Notes: generated from the letters alone by a model not told the origin. Positions 43,852-54,135 are shown, counted from the stretch's first letter. The stretch: 64,000 nucleotides of DNA from HyVt-105 sp049975425 (GCA_049975425.1 JBNGDI010000016.1:1-64000), one strand, 5' to 3'. Numbers and translations: made by a program.

Positions 43852-45624
43852 TCAGTCATCGGAAAAATCCCTGATGAGTTGCCGGTACCGGCTGAACACA
43901 TTGGCCCGGGATACAAACCCTACATACTTCCCGTTGTCGATCACAGGAAGATTGTAATGTTGAGTTGTTTCGAACTTATGAGCTACCTCCTCCATCGATT
44001 CTTCAGGATGCACAATGGGTGTGGGCATGAACATGAGGTCGCGCACATAGGTATTGTCATACAGTTCTGGGTTGAACACAATGTGCCGGATATCGTTCAC
44101 AAAAACGATCCCCATCAGGTTATTTTCCTCATCCACCACCGGAAAAATGTTCCTCTGTGATCGTGAGATGACCTGCACCAGTTCTCCCAGCGTGGCATCG
44201 GGGTGAATGGTGTTGAAATTGGTTTCTATCAGGTGGGCAACCTGCATCAGGCTGAGCGCCGCCTTGTCCTTATCGTGCGTCATCAGCTCACCTCTCCGGG
44301 CAAGCTGTAAGGTATACACCGAATTGGTCTCGAAAATCCTGACAGTGGCAAACGATATTGTCGCAACGATCATCAGGGGAATAAACAGCTCATACCCTCC
44401 TGTTACTTCGGCAATAAGGAATATGGCGGTAAGCGGTGCGTGAATGATCCCGCTCAGCATCCCAGCCATTCCCACCAGGGCAAAATTACTTTCCGACACC
44501 TGGGCATTGAACAGGTTCAGGATTTTGGCAAAAAACAACCCCGAATTGGCCCCGAGGAACAGGGTAGGTGCAAAGATCCCTCCTACCCCTCCGGCAGAAA
44601 AAGTAAGTGAAGTAGCCGCAGCCTTAAAGAGGATTATAACCAGGAACCCGATAATAACGGCCGGCAGGCTGTCGTGAAACGAACGATAGAAAGTATTGTC
44701 GAACAGGTGGCTATAGTCGCCATTCAGGCTGTTGTTGATGGCCTCGTACCCTTCCCCGTAAAGGGAAGGAACCAGGAAAATCAATATTCCGAGACCCAGC
44801 CCCCCGAACAATAACCTTTTCATCCAGCTGTTAATCATTTCAAAGCGACTGGTTATCAGCATGTACATACGCGTAAAATACACCGACACCAGTCCGGCAA
44901 ATATTCCCATAATGATAAACCAGGGAACGTCGTTCACCATGAACTTTTCATGTATATCGAAAGGATACAGCACATTCTGTCCCAGAAAAGCATAGGAGGT
45001 AAGTACGGCTGTTACGCTGGAAATCAGCAAAGGGATCAGGGATGCCATGGTAAGATCGAGCATGATCACCTCCAGAGAAAATACTATGGCTGCAATGGGG
45101 GCCTTGAAAATAGAAGCCATGGCGGCAGTAGAGGCACATCCCAGCAGCAGGATGATCTGCCTGTAATTCAGGCGGAACAACCTTCCCAGATTGGATCCTA
45201 TGGCGGCTCCGGTTGCAACCGTAGGACCCTCCAAACCCACCGATCCTCCGAAACCTACCGTAAGCACACTTGACACGATAGATGAAAACATGTTGTGCCT
45301 TTTGATGATCCCGTTATTTCTGGAAATCGAATACAATACAGTGGGAATGCCATGCCCCACGGTATCTCTGAGCAGGTACCTCACAAACAGGACCGTAAGA
45401 AATATCCCGGCAAGGGGAAAAAGAAAATAAAAATAATTCTGCATATCGCTGGGGAAATGGGAGATCAGCAATTGCTGAATCCACCGGACCATACTTTTGA
45501 TGATCACCGCAGCAAGCCCCCCTGCAAAACCAACCACCACACTAAGTATCAATATAAACTGGCGGTCGGTAATCCTCCTCAACCGCCACTTGTAGATCCG
45601 GGCCCACAGAGATTTGATATCCAT
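43852..45624 (-). CDS. ClC-family chloride channel/transporter with CBS pair, second copy
   Basis: 590 residues from the ATG at 45624; the frame is open 12 codons further. Same plan as the neighbouring copy, with gating motif GFGGSVGLEGP, inner glutamate in VFSLEVIML, and GGVGGIFAPTLF, then two CBS domains. The two proteins are clearly similar along their length (FILILSVVVGFAGGLAAVI against FVFILSLVIGVLGGLAAIL), so they arose by duplication or lateral acquisition of a relative. They are separated by about 70 bases and may be co-transcribed. Confidence 0.9.
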   Translation of the reverse strand: MDIKSLWARIYKWRLRRITDRQFILILSVVVGFAGGLAAVIIKSMVRWIQQLLISHFPSDMQNYFYFLFPLAGIFLTVLFVRYLLRDTVGHGIPTVLYSISRNNGIIKRHNMFSSIVSSVLTVGFGGSVGLEGPTVATGAAIGSNLGRLFRLNYRQIILLLGCASTAAMASIFKAPIAAIVFSLEVIMLDLTMASLIPLLISSVTAVLTSYAFLGQNVLYPFDIHEKFMVNDVPWFIIMGIFAGLVSVYFTRMYMLITSRFEMINSWMKRLLFGGLGLGILIFLVPSLYGEGYEAINNSLNGDYSHLFDNTFYRSFHDSLPAVIIGFLVIILFKAAATSLTFSAGGVGGIFAPTLFLGANSGLFFAKILNLFNAQVSESNFALVGMAGMLSGIIHAPLTAIFLIAEVTGGYELFIPLMIVATISFATVRIFETNSVYTLQLARRGELMTHDKDKAALSLMQVAHLIETNFNTIHPDATLGELVQVISRSQRNIFPVVDEENNLMGIVFVNDIRHIVFNPELYDNTYVRDLMFMPTPIVHPEESMEEVAHKFETTQHYNLPVIDNGKYVGFVSRANVFSRYRQLIRDFSDD

Positions 45625-45689
45625 GACAAAACAAAAATAATACAATCTTCTATTAACCATAGGAATAGTAGAAGAGATTTATTCTGCAT

Positions 45690-45719
45690 TTTGAAAGCAT
45701 GAAATATTCGGTAACTTTG
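45690..45719 (+). promoter_or_regulatory. Bacteroidota-type promoter before the M16 gene pair
   Basis: TTTG (45690-45693), an 18-base spacer, and TAACTTTG (45712-45719), an exact TAnnTTTG match. It lies inside the open frame upstream of the M16 gene and so supports the start at 45789 rather than an ATG at 45699. Confidence 0.65.
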
Positions 45720-45788
45720 TCTTTCACCTGCAGGCAGAACCTCCGTCACAAAGAAGCCGGGAAGAAACTGCCTGCTTCCGGAAACAAT

Positions 45789-47054
45789 ATGATCCGCTTT
45801 GAAAAAACCACATTGAGCAATGGGCTGCGGGTGCTGGTGCACCATGATCCAGCTTCGCCCCTGGCAGCCGTGAATATTCTGTACGACGTGGGTTCGAGGG
45901 ACGAAGATCCCGAAAGGACCGGATTTGCCCATTTGTTTGAGCATCTTATGTTCGGTGGATCGGTAAACATCCCTTCCTATGATACTCCCCTGCAAAAAGT
46001 AGGAGGAGAAAACAATGCTTTTACCAATACCGACATTACCAACTACTACCTCACCCTTCCCTCGAACAATCTGGATACAGGCCTGTGGCTTGAATCGGAC
46101 CGGATGATGGCACTGAATTTCACCGAAAAAAACCTGCAGGTGCAGCGGCAGGTAGTTATTGAAGAATTCAAACAGAGGTATCTGAACCAGCCATACGGAG
46201 ATGCCATCCTGCTATTGAGACCACTGGCCTATCAGGTGCATCCGTACCGGTGGCCCACCATCGGCCGGGAGATCCGTCACATTCAGGAAGCGGAACTGGA
46301 AGAAGTCAAGGAATTCTTTTATTCACACTATGCCCCGAACAACGCCATTTTGGTAATGGCCGGAAATGTCACGCCCGACAGGGGTTTTGAGAGGGCAGCA
46401 TTCTGGTTCGGAGACATCGAACGCAGGAAAATCCAACCCAGGAATCTGGCTGCCGAACCTCCGCAGGAAAAACACCGTCAGCTGACGGTGCACCGGCCCG
46501 TTCCATTTGATGCCCTGTATCTGACCTTTCATATGCCTGAAAGATCACATGAAGATTACCACGCCTGCGACCTGATATCCGATATTCTTTCAAACGGGAA
46601 ATCATCCCGGTTATACCGCTCCCTGGTGATGGAAAAAAAACTTTTCAGTGACATCAATGCCTATATCACGGGAGAAAGGGATCCCGGACTGTTCATGATA
46701 ACCGGTAAACTTACCGAAGGCGTTCCTGTAGAAAAGGGGGAAACAGCCATACATAACGAACTGGAAAAACTAAGAGAAGAAACGGTCCCTGCCCGTGAAC
46801 TTGCGAAAGTGAAAAACAAGGTGGAAGCCAACTGGCTTTATGGGGAAACAGACATCCTGAACAGGGCCATGAACCTGGCCCTGTTCGAATGGCTGGGAGA
46901 TGCGGAAATGATCAACAGCGAAACGGAAAAATACCGCCAGGTGACGGCTGAGCAGATCAAACTGGTTGCCAGAAACCTTTTCCGGATGGAAAACCTTTCC
47001 ACCCTGTATTACCTCAGGCAGAAAGAACCCCTGAATCACGAGACCAGCACATGA
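45789..47054 (+). CDS. M16 family zinc peptidase (catalytic subunit)
   Basis: 421 residues. The inverted zinc motif HxxEH is HLFEH at residues 48-52 with the downstream glutamate of the M16 family (around LQVQRQVVIEEFKQRY). Two M16 half-domains are present. No signal peptide is apparent. M16 enzymes degrade peptides inside a clam-shaped chamber. The following gene, overlapping by four bases, encodes a related subunit that lacks the zinc motif, so the enzyme is probably a heterodimer. Confidence 0.9.
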   Translation: MIRFEKTTLSNGLRVLVHHDPASPLAAVNILYDVGSRDEDPERTGFAHLFEHLMFGGSVNIPSYDTPLQKVGGENNAFTNTDITNYYLTLPSNNLDTGLWLESDRMMALNFTEKNLQVQRQVVIEEFKQRYLNQPYGDAILLLRPLAYQVHPYRWPTIGREIRHIQEAELEEVKEFFYSHYAPNNAILVMAGNVTPDRGFERAAFWFGDIERRKIQPRNLAAEPPQEKHRQLTVHRPVPFDALYLTFHMPERSHEDYHACDLISDILSNGKSSRLYRSLVMEKKLFSDINAYITGERDPGLFMITGKLTEGVPVEKGETAIHNELEKLREETVPARELAKVKNKVEANWLYGETDILNRAMNLALFEWLGDAEMINSETEKYRQVTAEQIKLVARNLFRMENLSTLYYLRQKEPLNHETST

Positions 47055-48337
47055 TCGACAGAAAAAAACCTCCTGCATACGGGATCATCGACAAGATCCG
47101 TTTTCCCCTGCACGAACAGGAAATTCTCGGCAACGGACTTCCCATGCATAGCATTCAGGGCGGTGTACACGATATTGTCCGGCTGGATTACTCTTTCCCC
47201 GCCGGGACCCGGCATGCCACATCACCCCTCACTGCTCTGGCAGCCAACCAGTTGCTTCAGGAAGGCACCAGAAAATACCATGCACGGGAATTAGCCGAAA
47301 AACTGGACTATTACGGAGCCGTCTGCAAGCCATGGATCACTTCCGATACAGCAGGTATTACTGTTTTCACCCTGAGCAAACACCTGATACCGGTAACCGG
47401 TCTGGTCCATTCCATGATCACCGAACCCCAGTTCCCTGAAGAAGAACTTCTCGTTTTTCTACAGAAAAAAAAACAACAGTTTCTGGTGGAAATGGAACGG
47501 GTTTCCTACCGGGCCAGGAACCGTTTCATGGAAGTGCTGTTCGGTGAAAACCACCCGTACGGAAGAACCCTCAGGGAAGATGATTTCCAACTGATCAACC
47601 GGGAGGTGCTCATGCATTTCTGGGAAAAAACCTACTCCTCATCCCGGTCATGGGTGCTGGTTTCAGGGAAACCGGGCCCTTCCCGCCTGAAGGATCTGAA
47701 GAAAAAACTGGCCGCTATTCCGTTGCGTACGGAGAAAGATCCTCTCCCTTCTTTCCCCGATATCGAATCATGCCCGGGCAAAAGGCATGTGATCCCTATG
47801 CCCCGGCATATGCAGTCGGCCCTGCGTTTCGGCCGCCTGACCTTTACCCGCGACCACCACGACTTTCCGGCCATGCTGGTTCTCAACACCATTCTGGGCG
47901 GGTATTTCGGATCAAGGCTGATGCGGAATATCCGGGAAGACAAAGGATATACCTACGGCATAGGATCTTTTATTCTGCCCCTGCACAATGCAGGGTACTT
48001 TACCATCGTTTCTGAAGTGGGGTCCGAATATACCGCAAACGCCATTGCAGAAATTTACCGTGAAATGGAAATCCTGCAGCGTGAACCCGTGAGAGATGAT
48101 GAACTGGACCTTGTACGTAATTACATGATGGGAGACCTGCTTCGCGAACTCGACGGACCCTTCTCCACGGCAGAAACATACCGTAATGTGGTAGACGCCG
48201 GAATGGATATGTCACATGTGCTGCATATTATGGAAACGATCAAACAAATCACCCCCGGTGAGATAAGGGAACTGGCACAAAAATACCTGAGCCCGGAAGA
48301 CATGAAGGAAGTAATTGCAGGCCGGGCTGATGATTAA
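47051..48337 (+). CDS. M16 family peptidase, non-catalytic subunit
   Basis: 428 residues, M16 fold without HxxEH: where the zinc motif should be it reads LAANQLLQEGTRKY. The C-terminal signature GGYFGSRLMRNIREDKGYTY, including the arginine/tyrosine pair that positions substrate in two-subunit M16 enzymes, is conserved. Overlap with the catalytic gene is ATGA. It very likely forms the active heterodimer with the preceding product. Confidence 0.88.
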   Translation: MIDRKKPPAYGIIDKIRFPLHEQEILGNGLPMHSIQGGVHDIVRLDYSFPAGTRHATSPLTALAANQLLQEGTRKYHARELAEKLDYYGAVCKPWITSDTAGITVFTLSKHLIPVTGLVHSMITEPQFPEEELLVFLQKKKQQFLVEMERVSYRARNRFMEVLFGENHPYGRTLREDDFQLINREVLMHFWEKTYSSSRSWVLVSGKPGPSRLKDLKKKLAAIPLRTEKDPLPSFPDIESCPGKRHVIPMPRHMQSALRFGRLTFTRDHHDFPAMLVLNTILGGYFGSRLMRNIREDKGYTYGIGSFILPLHNAGYFTIVSEVGSEYTANAIAEIYREMEILQREPVRDDELDLVRNYMMGDLLRELDGPFSTAETYRNVVDAGMDMSHVLHIMETIKQITPGEIRELAQKYLSPEDMKEVIAGRADD

Positions 48338-48347
48338 CACACCCAAC

Positions 48348-49865
48348 ATGAACATCCCGAAACCAACCCTGCTCTGTGTCCTGTTCTTTCTGCCGGCCGT
48401 GCTGCCCGTCTGCGCTCAGTTCAGTGATACCATCCCGCAAATAGATTCTCTCAGTGTGGTGGATACAGCCGGGATGGAAAAACCCTTTATGGTATGGAAC
48501 CGACTTCCCGGCGCAGAAGGATACATTGTTTTTCATTGGGAACTGCAGAATAATAACTGGATATGGCATGGTATCGACACCACCTATTCGGAAACAGATA
48601 CCAGCTACCTGGACCTTGCCGGTTTGCCGGGATCGCAGTCTGAAAATTACCGCATCGGAGAACTGAACAGTGATTACGAGGGCGATTTTTCCGGTGCATT
48701 CGGTATAATCCATACCACCATTCATGCTGCAGCCGAATTCGATTCCTGCGAAGGGGCTATCGCCCTGGAATGGAACAAATACAGAGGCTGGCAGGAAGAA
48801 ATAATCGAATACCGCATTTTTACCTCAGAGAATGGCGGACCGTTTGTTTATTCTGCCAGCCAGATGCCGGACGATACTACCTGGCTGTTCACCGGGGCCA
48901 TCGCCTACTCGGAATATTGCTTCCTAATCAGGGCCGTGTCGGAAGAAGGGCGAACCTCCACATCCAATACGGTATGCGTAACAGCCGACATGCCAAGGCC
49001 TCCCGCTTACATCAATGCCGACCAGGCCACCGTGAAAAACAATGAAACCATCCTGATATCCTTTCATATTGACCCCCAGGCCGAAACCGAAGAGTACAGG
49101 CTGCTGCGACGGCCTGCCGGACAGGCAAATTACGACACCCTGCATGTTTTTTCGGGCGGAAATCCCGGGTACGTGGAATACACCGATGAGGAGGCAGACC
49201 TGGACATGCTTTGGGAATACTGTCTGGCTGCTGTAAATGAATGCGGTAAAACGGTATGCCTTTCCAATGTTGCCACGAATATCAGCCTGCACAGCAATGC
49301 CATTGATTTTTTGGTTCATCTCGTGTGGAATGCCTACCGGGAATGGAATGGAGGGGTTGACAGATACGTCATCTTCCGCTCCATCGGCAACGGGCCCTTT
49401 CTGGAAATTGGTACTACAAACAGACTGAATAACACATTTACCGACGATATTTCCGGATTCCGAACCCAGGCGGTGCCCGGGCTGTTCTGTTACCGGATAA
49501 CAGCCATCGAATCTGCCGGCAATCCATACGGTATTAACGGGGAAAGCCGTTCCAACATTTCCTGCATCGAAATGGAAACAGATATCCGGTTTCCTTCGGC
49601 CATCGTTCCCAACAGCGATATTCCCGTAAACAGGGTCTTCAAACCCGTATACACCTTTTTCCCCCGCGAATACTATCTGGTGATCTATAACCGCTGGAAC
49701 AACAAAGTGTTTGAAACCACCAATCCTTCAGAAGGCTGGGACGGCAATCCCGGCGGTGGAGCCACTCCTCAGGAAGGGATCTACATTTATTACTGCAAAA
49801 TCAAAAATATGAACGGAGATGTGGTGGAAAAAACCGGAAAAGTAGCCGTACTTTTCAGAAAATAG
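48348..49865 (+). CDS. Secreted protein with T9SS type B (gliding-motility-like) C-terminal domain
   Basis: 505 residues. A signal peptide ends near LPVCAQ. The body is built of fibronectin-III-like repeats (FLIRAVSEEGRTSTSNTV, YCLAAVNECGKTVC). The last 90 residues form a CHU_C/type B sorting domain, with YNRWNNKVFETTNPSEGWDG and EGIYIYYCKIKNMNGD. Such proteins leave the cell through the type IX secretion system. Its partners are unknown. It lies 10 bases after the M16 gene. Confidence 0.82.
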   Translation: MNIPKPTLLCVLFFLPAVLPVCAQFSDTIPQIDSLSVVDTAGMEKPFMVWNRLPGAEGYIVFHWELQNNNWIWHGIDTTYSETDTSYLDLAGLPGSQSENYRIGELNSDYEGDFSGAFGIIHTTIHAAAEFDSCEGAIALEWNKYRGWQEEIIEYRIFTSENGGPFVYSASQMPDDTTWLFTGAIAYSEYCFLIRAVSEEGRTSTSNTVCVTADMPRPPAYINADQATVKNNETILISFHIDPQAETEEYRLLRRPAGQANYDTLHVFSGGNPGYVEYTDEEADLDMLWEYCLAAVNECGKTVCLSNVATNISLHSNAIDFLVHLVWNAYREWNGGVDRYVIFRSIGNGPFLEIGTTNRLNNTFTDDISGFRTQAVPGLFCYRITAIESAGNPYGINGESRSNISCIEMETDIRFPSAIVPNSDIPVNRVFKPVYTFFPREYYLVIYNRWNNKVFETTNPSEGWDGNPGGGATPQEGIYIYYCKIKNMNGDVVEKTGKVAVLFRK

Positions 49866-49918
49866 TTCCTCCGCCCATACAATCGGTTCCCGGGTTCAGC
49901 AGATATGCAAATTAGTTG

Positions 49919-49926
49919 TACCTTTG
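49919..49926 (+). promoter_or_regulatory. -7 promoter box of the relA/spoT gene
   Basis: TACCTTTG matches TAnnTTTG exactly and lies 43 bases before the start chosen at 49962. No clear TTTG -33 box is visible. Its position argues against an in-frame ATG at 49905. Confidence 0.45.
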
Positions 49927-49961
49927 TGTTTTCGGGCATAAAACCAGTTAATCGTGCGGGA

Positions 49962-52220
49962 ATGACAGTTGTGACAAAAACAGAAAAGGAGAAAATTTTC
50001 GCCGCTTTTGAGTCGGTGCTGGACCGGTGTGCCCGTTGCAAGAAGGAAGAAGACAGGCAAAAGATCAGGAAGGCCTTTCAGATAGCCTTTGATGCCCACA
50101 AGGACAACCGGCGGAAATCGGGAGAACCTTATATATACCATCCCATTGCGGTGGCCGATATTGTGGTAAACGAAATGGGGCTGGGAATTACTTCTTTCAT
50201 TTCTGCCCTCCTGCACGATGTAGTGGAAGATACCGATTACAGCCTGGAAGATATCCGTACCCGGTTTGGCGAGAAAATAGCATCCATTATCGACGGATTA
50301 ACCAAGATATCGGGAGTATTTGATTCCCGGTCATCCCTGCAGGCTGAAAACTTCAGAAAGATGCTGCTCACCCTGTCGGAAGATGTCAGGGTCATTCTCA
50401 TCAAGCTTGCCGACCGGCTGCACAATATGCGCACCCTCGATGCCCTGCCGCCCAACAAGCAGGTTAAAGTTGCCGGGGAAACCATTTATCTGTATGCCCC
50501 GCTGGCTCACCGTCTGGGATTGTATGCCATCAAAACCGAGCTGGAGGACCTGAGCCTGAAATACAGGCATCCGCTGGTATATCAGGAACTGTTAAACAAA
50601 ATCAGGGACAACGAAAAGAAGCGGTTGCTGGAGATCAACCGGTTTTCCCTTCCCATCATTGAAAAACTTACCCAGGCAAAAATAGATTTCGAGATCAGCG
50701 GCCGGCCCAAATCCATTTACTCCATCTGGCACAAGATGCAGACGAAGAACGTGCCTTTCGAAGAAGTATACGACCTGATGGCCATTCGCATTGTATTCGA
50801 ACCCAGGCCACGTATTCCCGAAAAAACACAGTGCTGGAACATCTACTCCCTCATCACCGATATTTACAAGCCCAAGCCCGACCGCATACGCGACTGGGTA
50901 TCAACCCCCAAGGCGAACGGCTACGAAGCCCTGCATGCCACGGTGATGGGGCCGAACGGAAAATGGGTGGAAGTACAGATCCGTTCACGAAGAATGGATG
51001 AAATAGCGGAACTGGGGTTTGCAGCACACTGGAAATACAAGGATCAGAAAAATGCATCGGAAGGGGAGCTCGATAAATGGATCAGAAGAATCAGGGAAAT
51101 GCTGGAAAACCCCGAGCACAATGCCCTGGAGTTCCTCGACGAATTCAAGATGAACCTGTTCTCCTCGGAGATCATGGTATTCACTCCCAAAGGCCATCTC
51201 CGCACCCTTCCGAAAAATGCAACAGCACTGGATTATGCCTACGATATCCATACCGATATCGGAAACTCGGCCATCGGGGCCAAGGTCAACCACAAACTGG
51301 TACCTCTGAATTATATCCTTTCGAGCGGCGACCAGGTAGAGATCATCACTTCCGAAAAGCAGAAATCGCAGGAGCAATGGCTTGACTATGTGGTAACGGC
51401 CAAAGCCAAGGCAGCTATTAAGAACGCCTTCAAGGAAGAGCGAAGAAAACGCATTGAGAACGGGAAACAATTACTGGAAAGCAAGCTGAAGGAACTCGGC
51501 ATGCGCCCCACTTCACGCATTCTGCAGAAACTCTTCTCAGAATATAAGGTTACCGGCAAGGACGAGCTGTATGCCCGCATAGGCGGGGAACCCATTCCCC
51601 TGGAGGAACTGAAGAAGGTTCTGAAAAAGAAAAGAAAAAGCAAACTGACCCGCTACTGGACCCTCCGTTTCGGCAGGGCATCCAACGAAAAAACCATTCC
51701 CCCCGAAACCGACGACCTGAAACAGCAGGAAGATGAAGAATTCGATTTTAAAGCCCCCTTCGTGTTGCAGGAAAATCCCGATCCGGATAAGATCTCGCAC
51801 AAAATAGCCCGCTGCTGCAATCCCATACCCGGAGACGACGTAATAGGATACAAGAGCCCCAACGATAATGTCATCATTATCCATAAAACCAACTGCCCTA
51901 CCGCCACCAAACTCATAGCCAGCCAGGCCGACAGGATTGTTTCAGCCAGGTGGGAAACCCACAAGGTGCTCTCATACCTGGCCCGGATTTCCGTCAAAGG
52001 CATCGACCGCATCGGCATGGTGAATGAAATTACTACCGTGATATCCAAGGAACTGGACGTGAACATGCGGTCGCTCAATTTTGATGTTCAGGATGAAATA
52101 TTCGAAGGTACCATCGACGTATATGTACACAACACACAGGACCTGAACAACCTGATCATGAACCTTATCAAGATCAAAGGGGTTGATACCGTACAGCGGG
52201 TAAACATCAGTGAGGACTGA
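49962..52220 (+). CDS. Bifunctional (p)ppGpp synthetase/hydrolase (RelA/SpoT family)
   Basis: About 752 residues with the full long-RSH layout. The N-terminal HD hydrolase has ALLHDVVEDTDYSLEDI. The synthetase domain has ISGRPKSIYSIWHKM and GYEALHATVMGPNGKWVEVQ. A TGS domain (EIMVFTPKGHLRTLPKNATA) follows, then a zinc-finger-like CCNPIPGDDV helical region and a C-terminal ACT domain. The intact HD motif suggests it makes and degrades the alarmone. The chosen ATG follows an exact -7 box. Confidence 0.95.
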   Translation: MTVVTKTEKEKIFAAFESVLDRCARCKKEEDRQKIRKAFQIAFDAHKDNRRKSGEPYIYHPIAVADIVVNEMGLGITSFISALLHDVVEDTDYSLEDIRTRFGEKIASIIDGLTKISGVFDSRSSLQAENFRKMLLTLSEDVRVILIKLADRLHNMRTLDALPPNKQVKVAGETIYLYAPLAHRLGLYAIKTELEDLSLKYRHPLVYQELLNKIRDNEKKRLLEINRFSLPIIEKLTQAKIDFEISGRPKSIYSIWHKMQTKNVPFEEVYDLMAIRIVFEPRPRIPEKTQCWNIYSLITDIYKPKPDRIRDWVSTPKANGYEALHATVMGPNGKWVEVQIRSRRMDEIAELGFAAHWKYKDQKNASEGELDKWIRRIREMLENPEHNALEFLDEFKMNLFSSEIMVFTPKGHLRTLPKNATALDYAYDIHTDIGNSAIGAKVNHKLVPLNYILSSGDQVEIITSEKQKSQEQWLDYVVTAKAKAAIKNAFKEERRKRIENGKQLLESKLKELGMRPTSRILQKLFSEYKVTGKDELYARIGGEPIPLEELKKVLKKKRKSKLTRYWTLRFGRASNEKTIPPETDDLKQQEDEEFDFKAPFVLQENPDPDKISHKIARCCNPIPGDDVIGYKSPNDNVIIIHKTNCPTATKLIASQADRIVSARWETHKVLSYLARISVKGIDRIGMVNEITTVISKELDVNMRSLNFDVQDEIFEGTIDVYVHNTQDLNNLIMNLIKIKGVDTVQRVNISED

Positions 52221-52302
52221 TTCACCTAAAATTATTCGGAATTGTTTTTCAGGATTCCAAAAAATCTGTAATTTAGAACACTATTTTAATTTGGACTAAG
52301 TT

Positions 52303-52755
52303 ATGGGTTGTGTGGAAACAAAGGAAACAGTAAAACAGATATTTACGGAATACCTGGAAAAGAAAGGCCACAGGAAAACTCCTGAACGGTACGCCATACT
52401 GGATGAAATATACTCGAGGGACGGGCATTTCGATATTGAATCGCTGTATATTTTCATGAAGAATAAGAATTACCGCGTCAGCCGGGCAACCCTGTACAAT
52501 ACCATTGAATTGCTGCTTGATTGCAACCTTGTGATCAAACACCAGTTCGGCAAGAATATTGCCCAGTTCGAGAAGGCATACCGGTGCATGCAGCATGATC
52601 ACCTGATCGATCTCGATTCAGGGCAGGTACTGGAATTCTGCGACCCCCGCATCCAGGAGATCATAAAAACAGCATGCGAACTGCACAATTTCGAGCCCTC
52701 GCACCATTCTCTCTACATCTATGGCCGCATGAAGAAGCCGAAGAAAAAGGACTGA
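52303..52755 (+). CDS. Fur-family transcriptional regulator
   Basis: 150 residues. A winged helix has the recognition part YRVSRATLYNTIELLLDCNL, and the dimerisation/metal domain has HDHLIDLDSGQVLEFCDP. The first CxxC zinc pair typical of many Fur proteins is missing: LDSG stands where CxxC would be. It could be Fur, Zur or PerR-like; the missing structural zinc pair makes assignment uncertain. It precedes purA on the same strand but with a separate promoter-like region. Confidence 0.87.
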   Translation: MGCVETKETVKQIFTEYLEKKGHRKTPERYAILDEIYSRDGHFDIESLYIFMKNKNYRVSRATLYNTIELLLDCNLVIKHQFGKNIAQFEKAYRCMQHDHLIDLDSGQVLEFCDPRIQEIIKTACELHNFEPSHHSLYIYGRMKKPKKKD

Positions 52756-52872
52756 CTCCGTTCCGATGCAAATCACCTGCATACATTTCTTTCCGGCGCA
52801 TTTTTTTCCTCCCGATTCTTGATTCTTTTTCATACCTTAGCGTGGTTTTTTTTCAGAAAATACTTATTCCGG

Positions 52873-54135
52873 ATGAAAGTTGACGTATTACTGGGCCTTC
52901 AGTGGGGAGATGAGGGAAAGGGAAAGATCGTGGATTACCTCACTCCCGGGTATGACATCATTGCCCGATTCCAGGGAGGACCCAATGCCGGCCATACCCT
53001 CGAGATTAAAGAAATTCAGCATATCCTGCACACCATCCCGTCGGGGATATTTCATCCCGGCAGGATCAACCTGATAGGCAACGGGGTGGTGATCGATCCC
53101 ATTGTACTGCACCGGGAGATCCGTTCGGTGGAAAAACTGGGAGTAGATCTGAAATCCACACTGCTCATCTCGAAAAAAGCCCACCTGATCCTTCCCACCC
53201 ACCGTATTCTCGATGCCGCGTCGGAAGCACAGAAGGGAGACACCAAAATCGGGTCCACTCTGAAAGGCATTGGTCCCACCTACATGGACAAGACGGGAAG
53301 AAACGGCCTGAGAGTAGGCGATATCCTCCTTCCCGGATTCAGGGAAAAATACCATTTCCTGGTGAAAAAACACCGCGAGCTTCTAAAACTGTACGATTTC
53401 AGTTATAAATTGAAAGAATACGAAGAAGGCTGGTTTGAAGGCATCGAGGCCATCCGGTCATTTCATCCCATCGATACGGAACATTATATCAACCAGGCCC
53501 TGAAAGAAAAACGGTCGGTTCTGGCCGAAGGAGCCCAGGGAACCCTGCTGGATATTGATTTCGGCTCCTACCCCTATGTCACCTCCTCCAACACCATCTG
53601 CGCCGGCGCATGCATAGGACTGGGCATTGCTCCCAACCGAATCGGTGAAGTAACGGGCATTTTCAAAGCCTACTGTACCCGGGTTGGCAGCGGTCCGTTC
53701 CCCACCGAACTTGACAACTCCACGGGAGAGATGCTCAGGGAAGCAGGTCATGAATTCGGCTCTACCACAGGACGGCCCAGGAGATGCGGCTGGCTGGACC
53801 TTGTGGCTCTGAAGTATTCCATCATGCTGAACGGGGTAACCCGCCTGATCATGACCAAAGCCGATGTGCTAAACCGTTTCGCTACGATCAGGGTGTGCAC
53901 CGCATACCGGCACAACGGGAAAGAAACCTTCTCACTGCCCTTCGACCTGAGTGACAACGTACAACCCGTATACCGGGAATTTAAAGGGTGGATGACCGAT
54001 ACTTCCGGCTATACTTCCTTCAGCGAATTGCCACGGGAAATGAGTGAATATGTCCGTTTTATAGAGGAAGAAACCGGTGTACCGGTAAAAATGATCTCTG
54101 TGGGTCCGGAACGCGACCAGACCATTTACCGGTGA
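52873..54135 (+). CDS. purA: Adenylosuccinate synthetase
   Basis: 420 residues, the normal size. It joins IMP and aspartate with GTP in AMP synthesis. The P-loop-like N-terminus is LGLQWGDEGKGKIVDYL, the IMP-binding part GSTLKGIGPTYMDKTGR, and the later motif TTGRPRRCGWLDLVALKYS is fully conserved. The frame is open upstream to 52819, but a near -7 box TACCTTAG (52833-52840) lies within that stretch, and 52873 starts at the conserved residues. Confidence 0.95.
   Translation: MKVDVLLGLQWGDEGKGKIVDYLTPGYDIIARFQGGPNAGHTLEIKEIQHILHTIPSGIFHPGRINLIGNGVVIDPIVLHREIRSVEKLGVDLKSTLLISKKAHLILPTHRILDAASEAQKGDTKIGSTLKGIGPTYMDKTGRNGLRVGDILLPGFREKYHFLVKKHRELLKLYDFSYKLKEYEEGWFEGIEAIRSFHPIDTEHYINQALKEKRSVLAEGAQGTLLDIDFGSYPYVTSSNTICAGACIGLGIAPNRIGEVTGIFKAYCTRVGSGPFPTELDNSTGEMLREAGHEFGSTTGRPRRCGWLDLVALKYSIMLNGVTRLIMTKADVLNRFATIRVCTAYRHNGKETFSLPFDLSDNVQPVYREFKGWMTDTSGYTSFSELPREMSEYVRFIEEETGVPVKMISVGPERDQTIYR

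Noticed and set aside
52221..52302. GGAAT-N11-ATTCC repeat upstream of the Fur-family gene as an autoregulatory Fur box
   Set aside because: It does not resemble the Fur or PerR consensus and the arms are only five bases.
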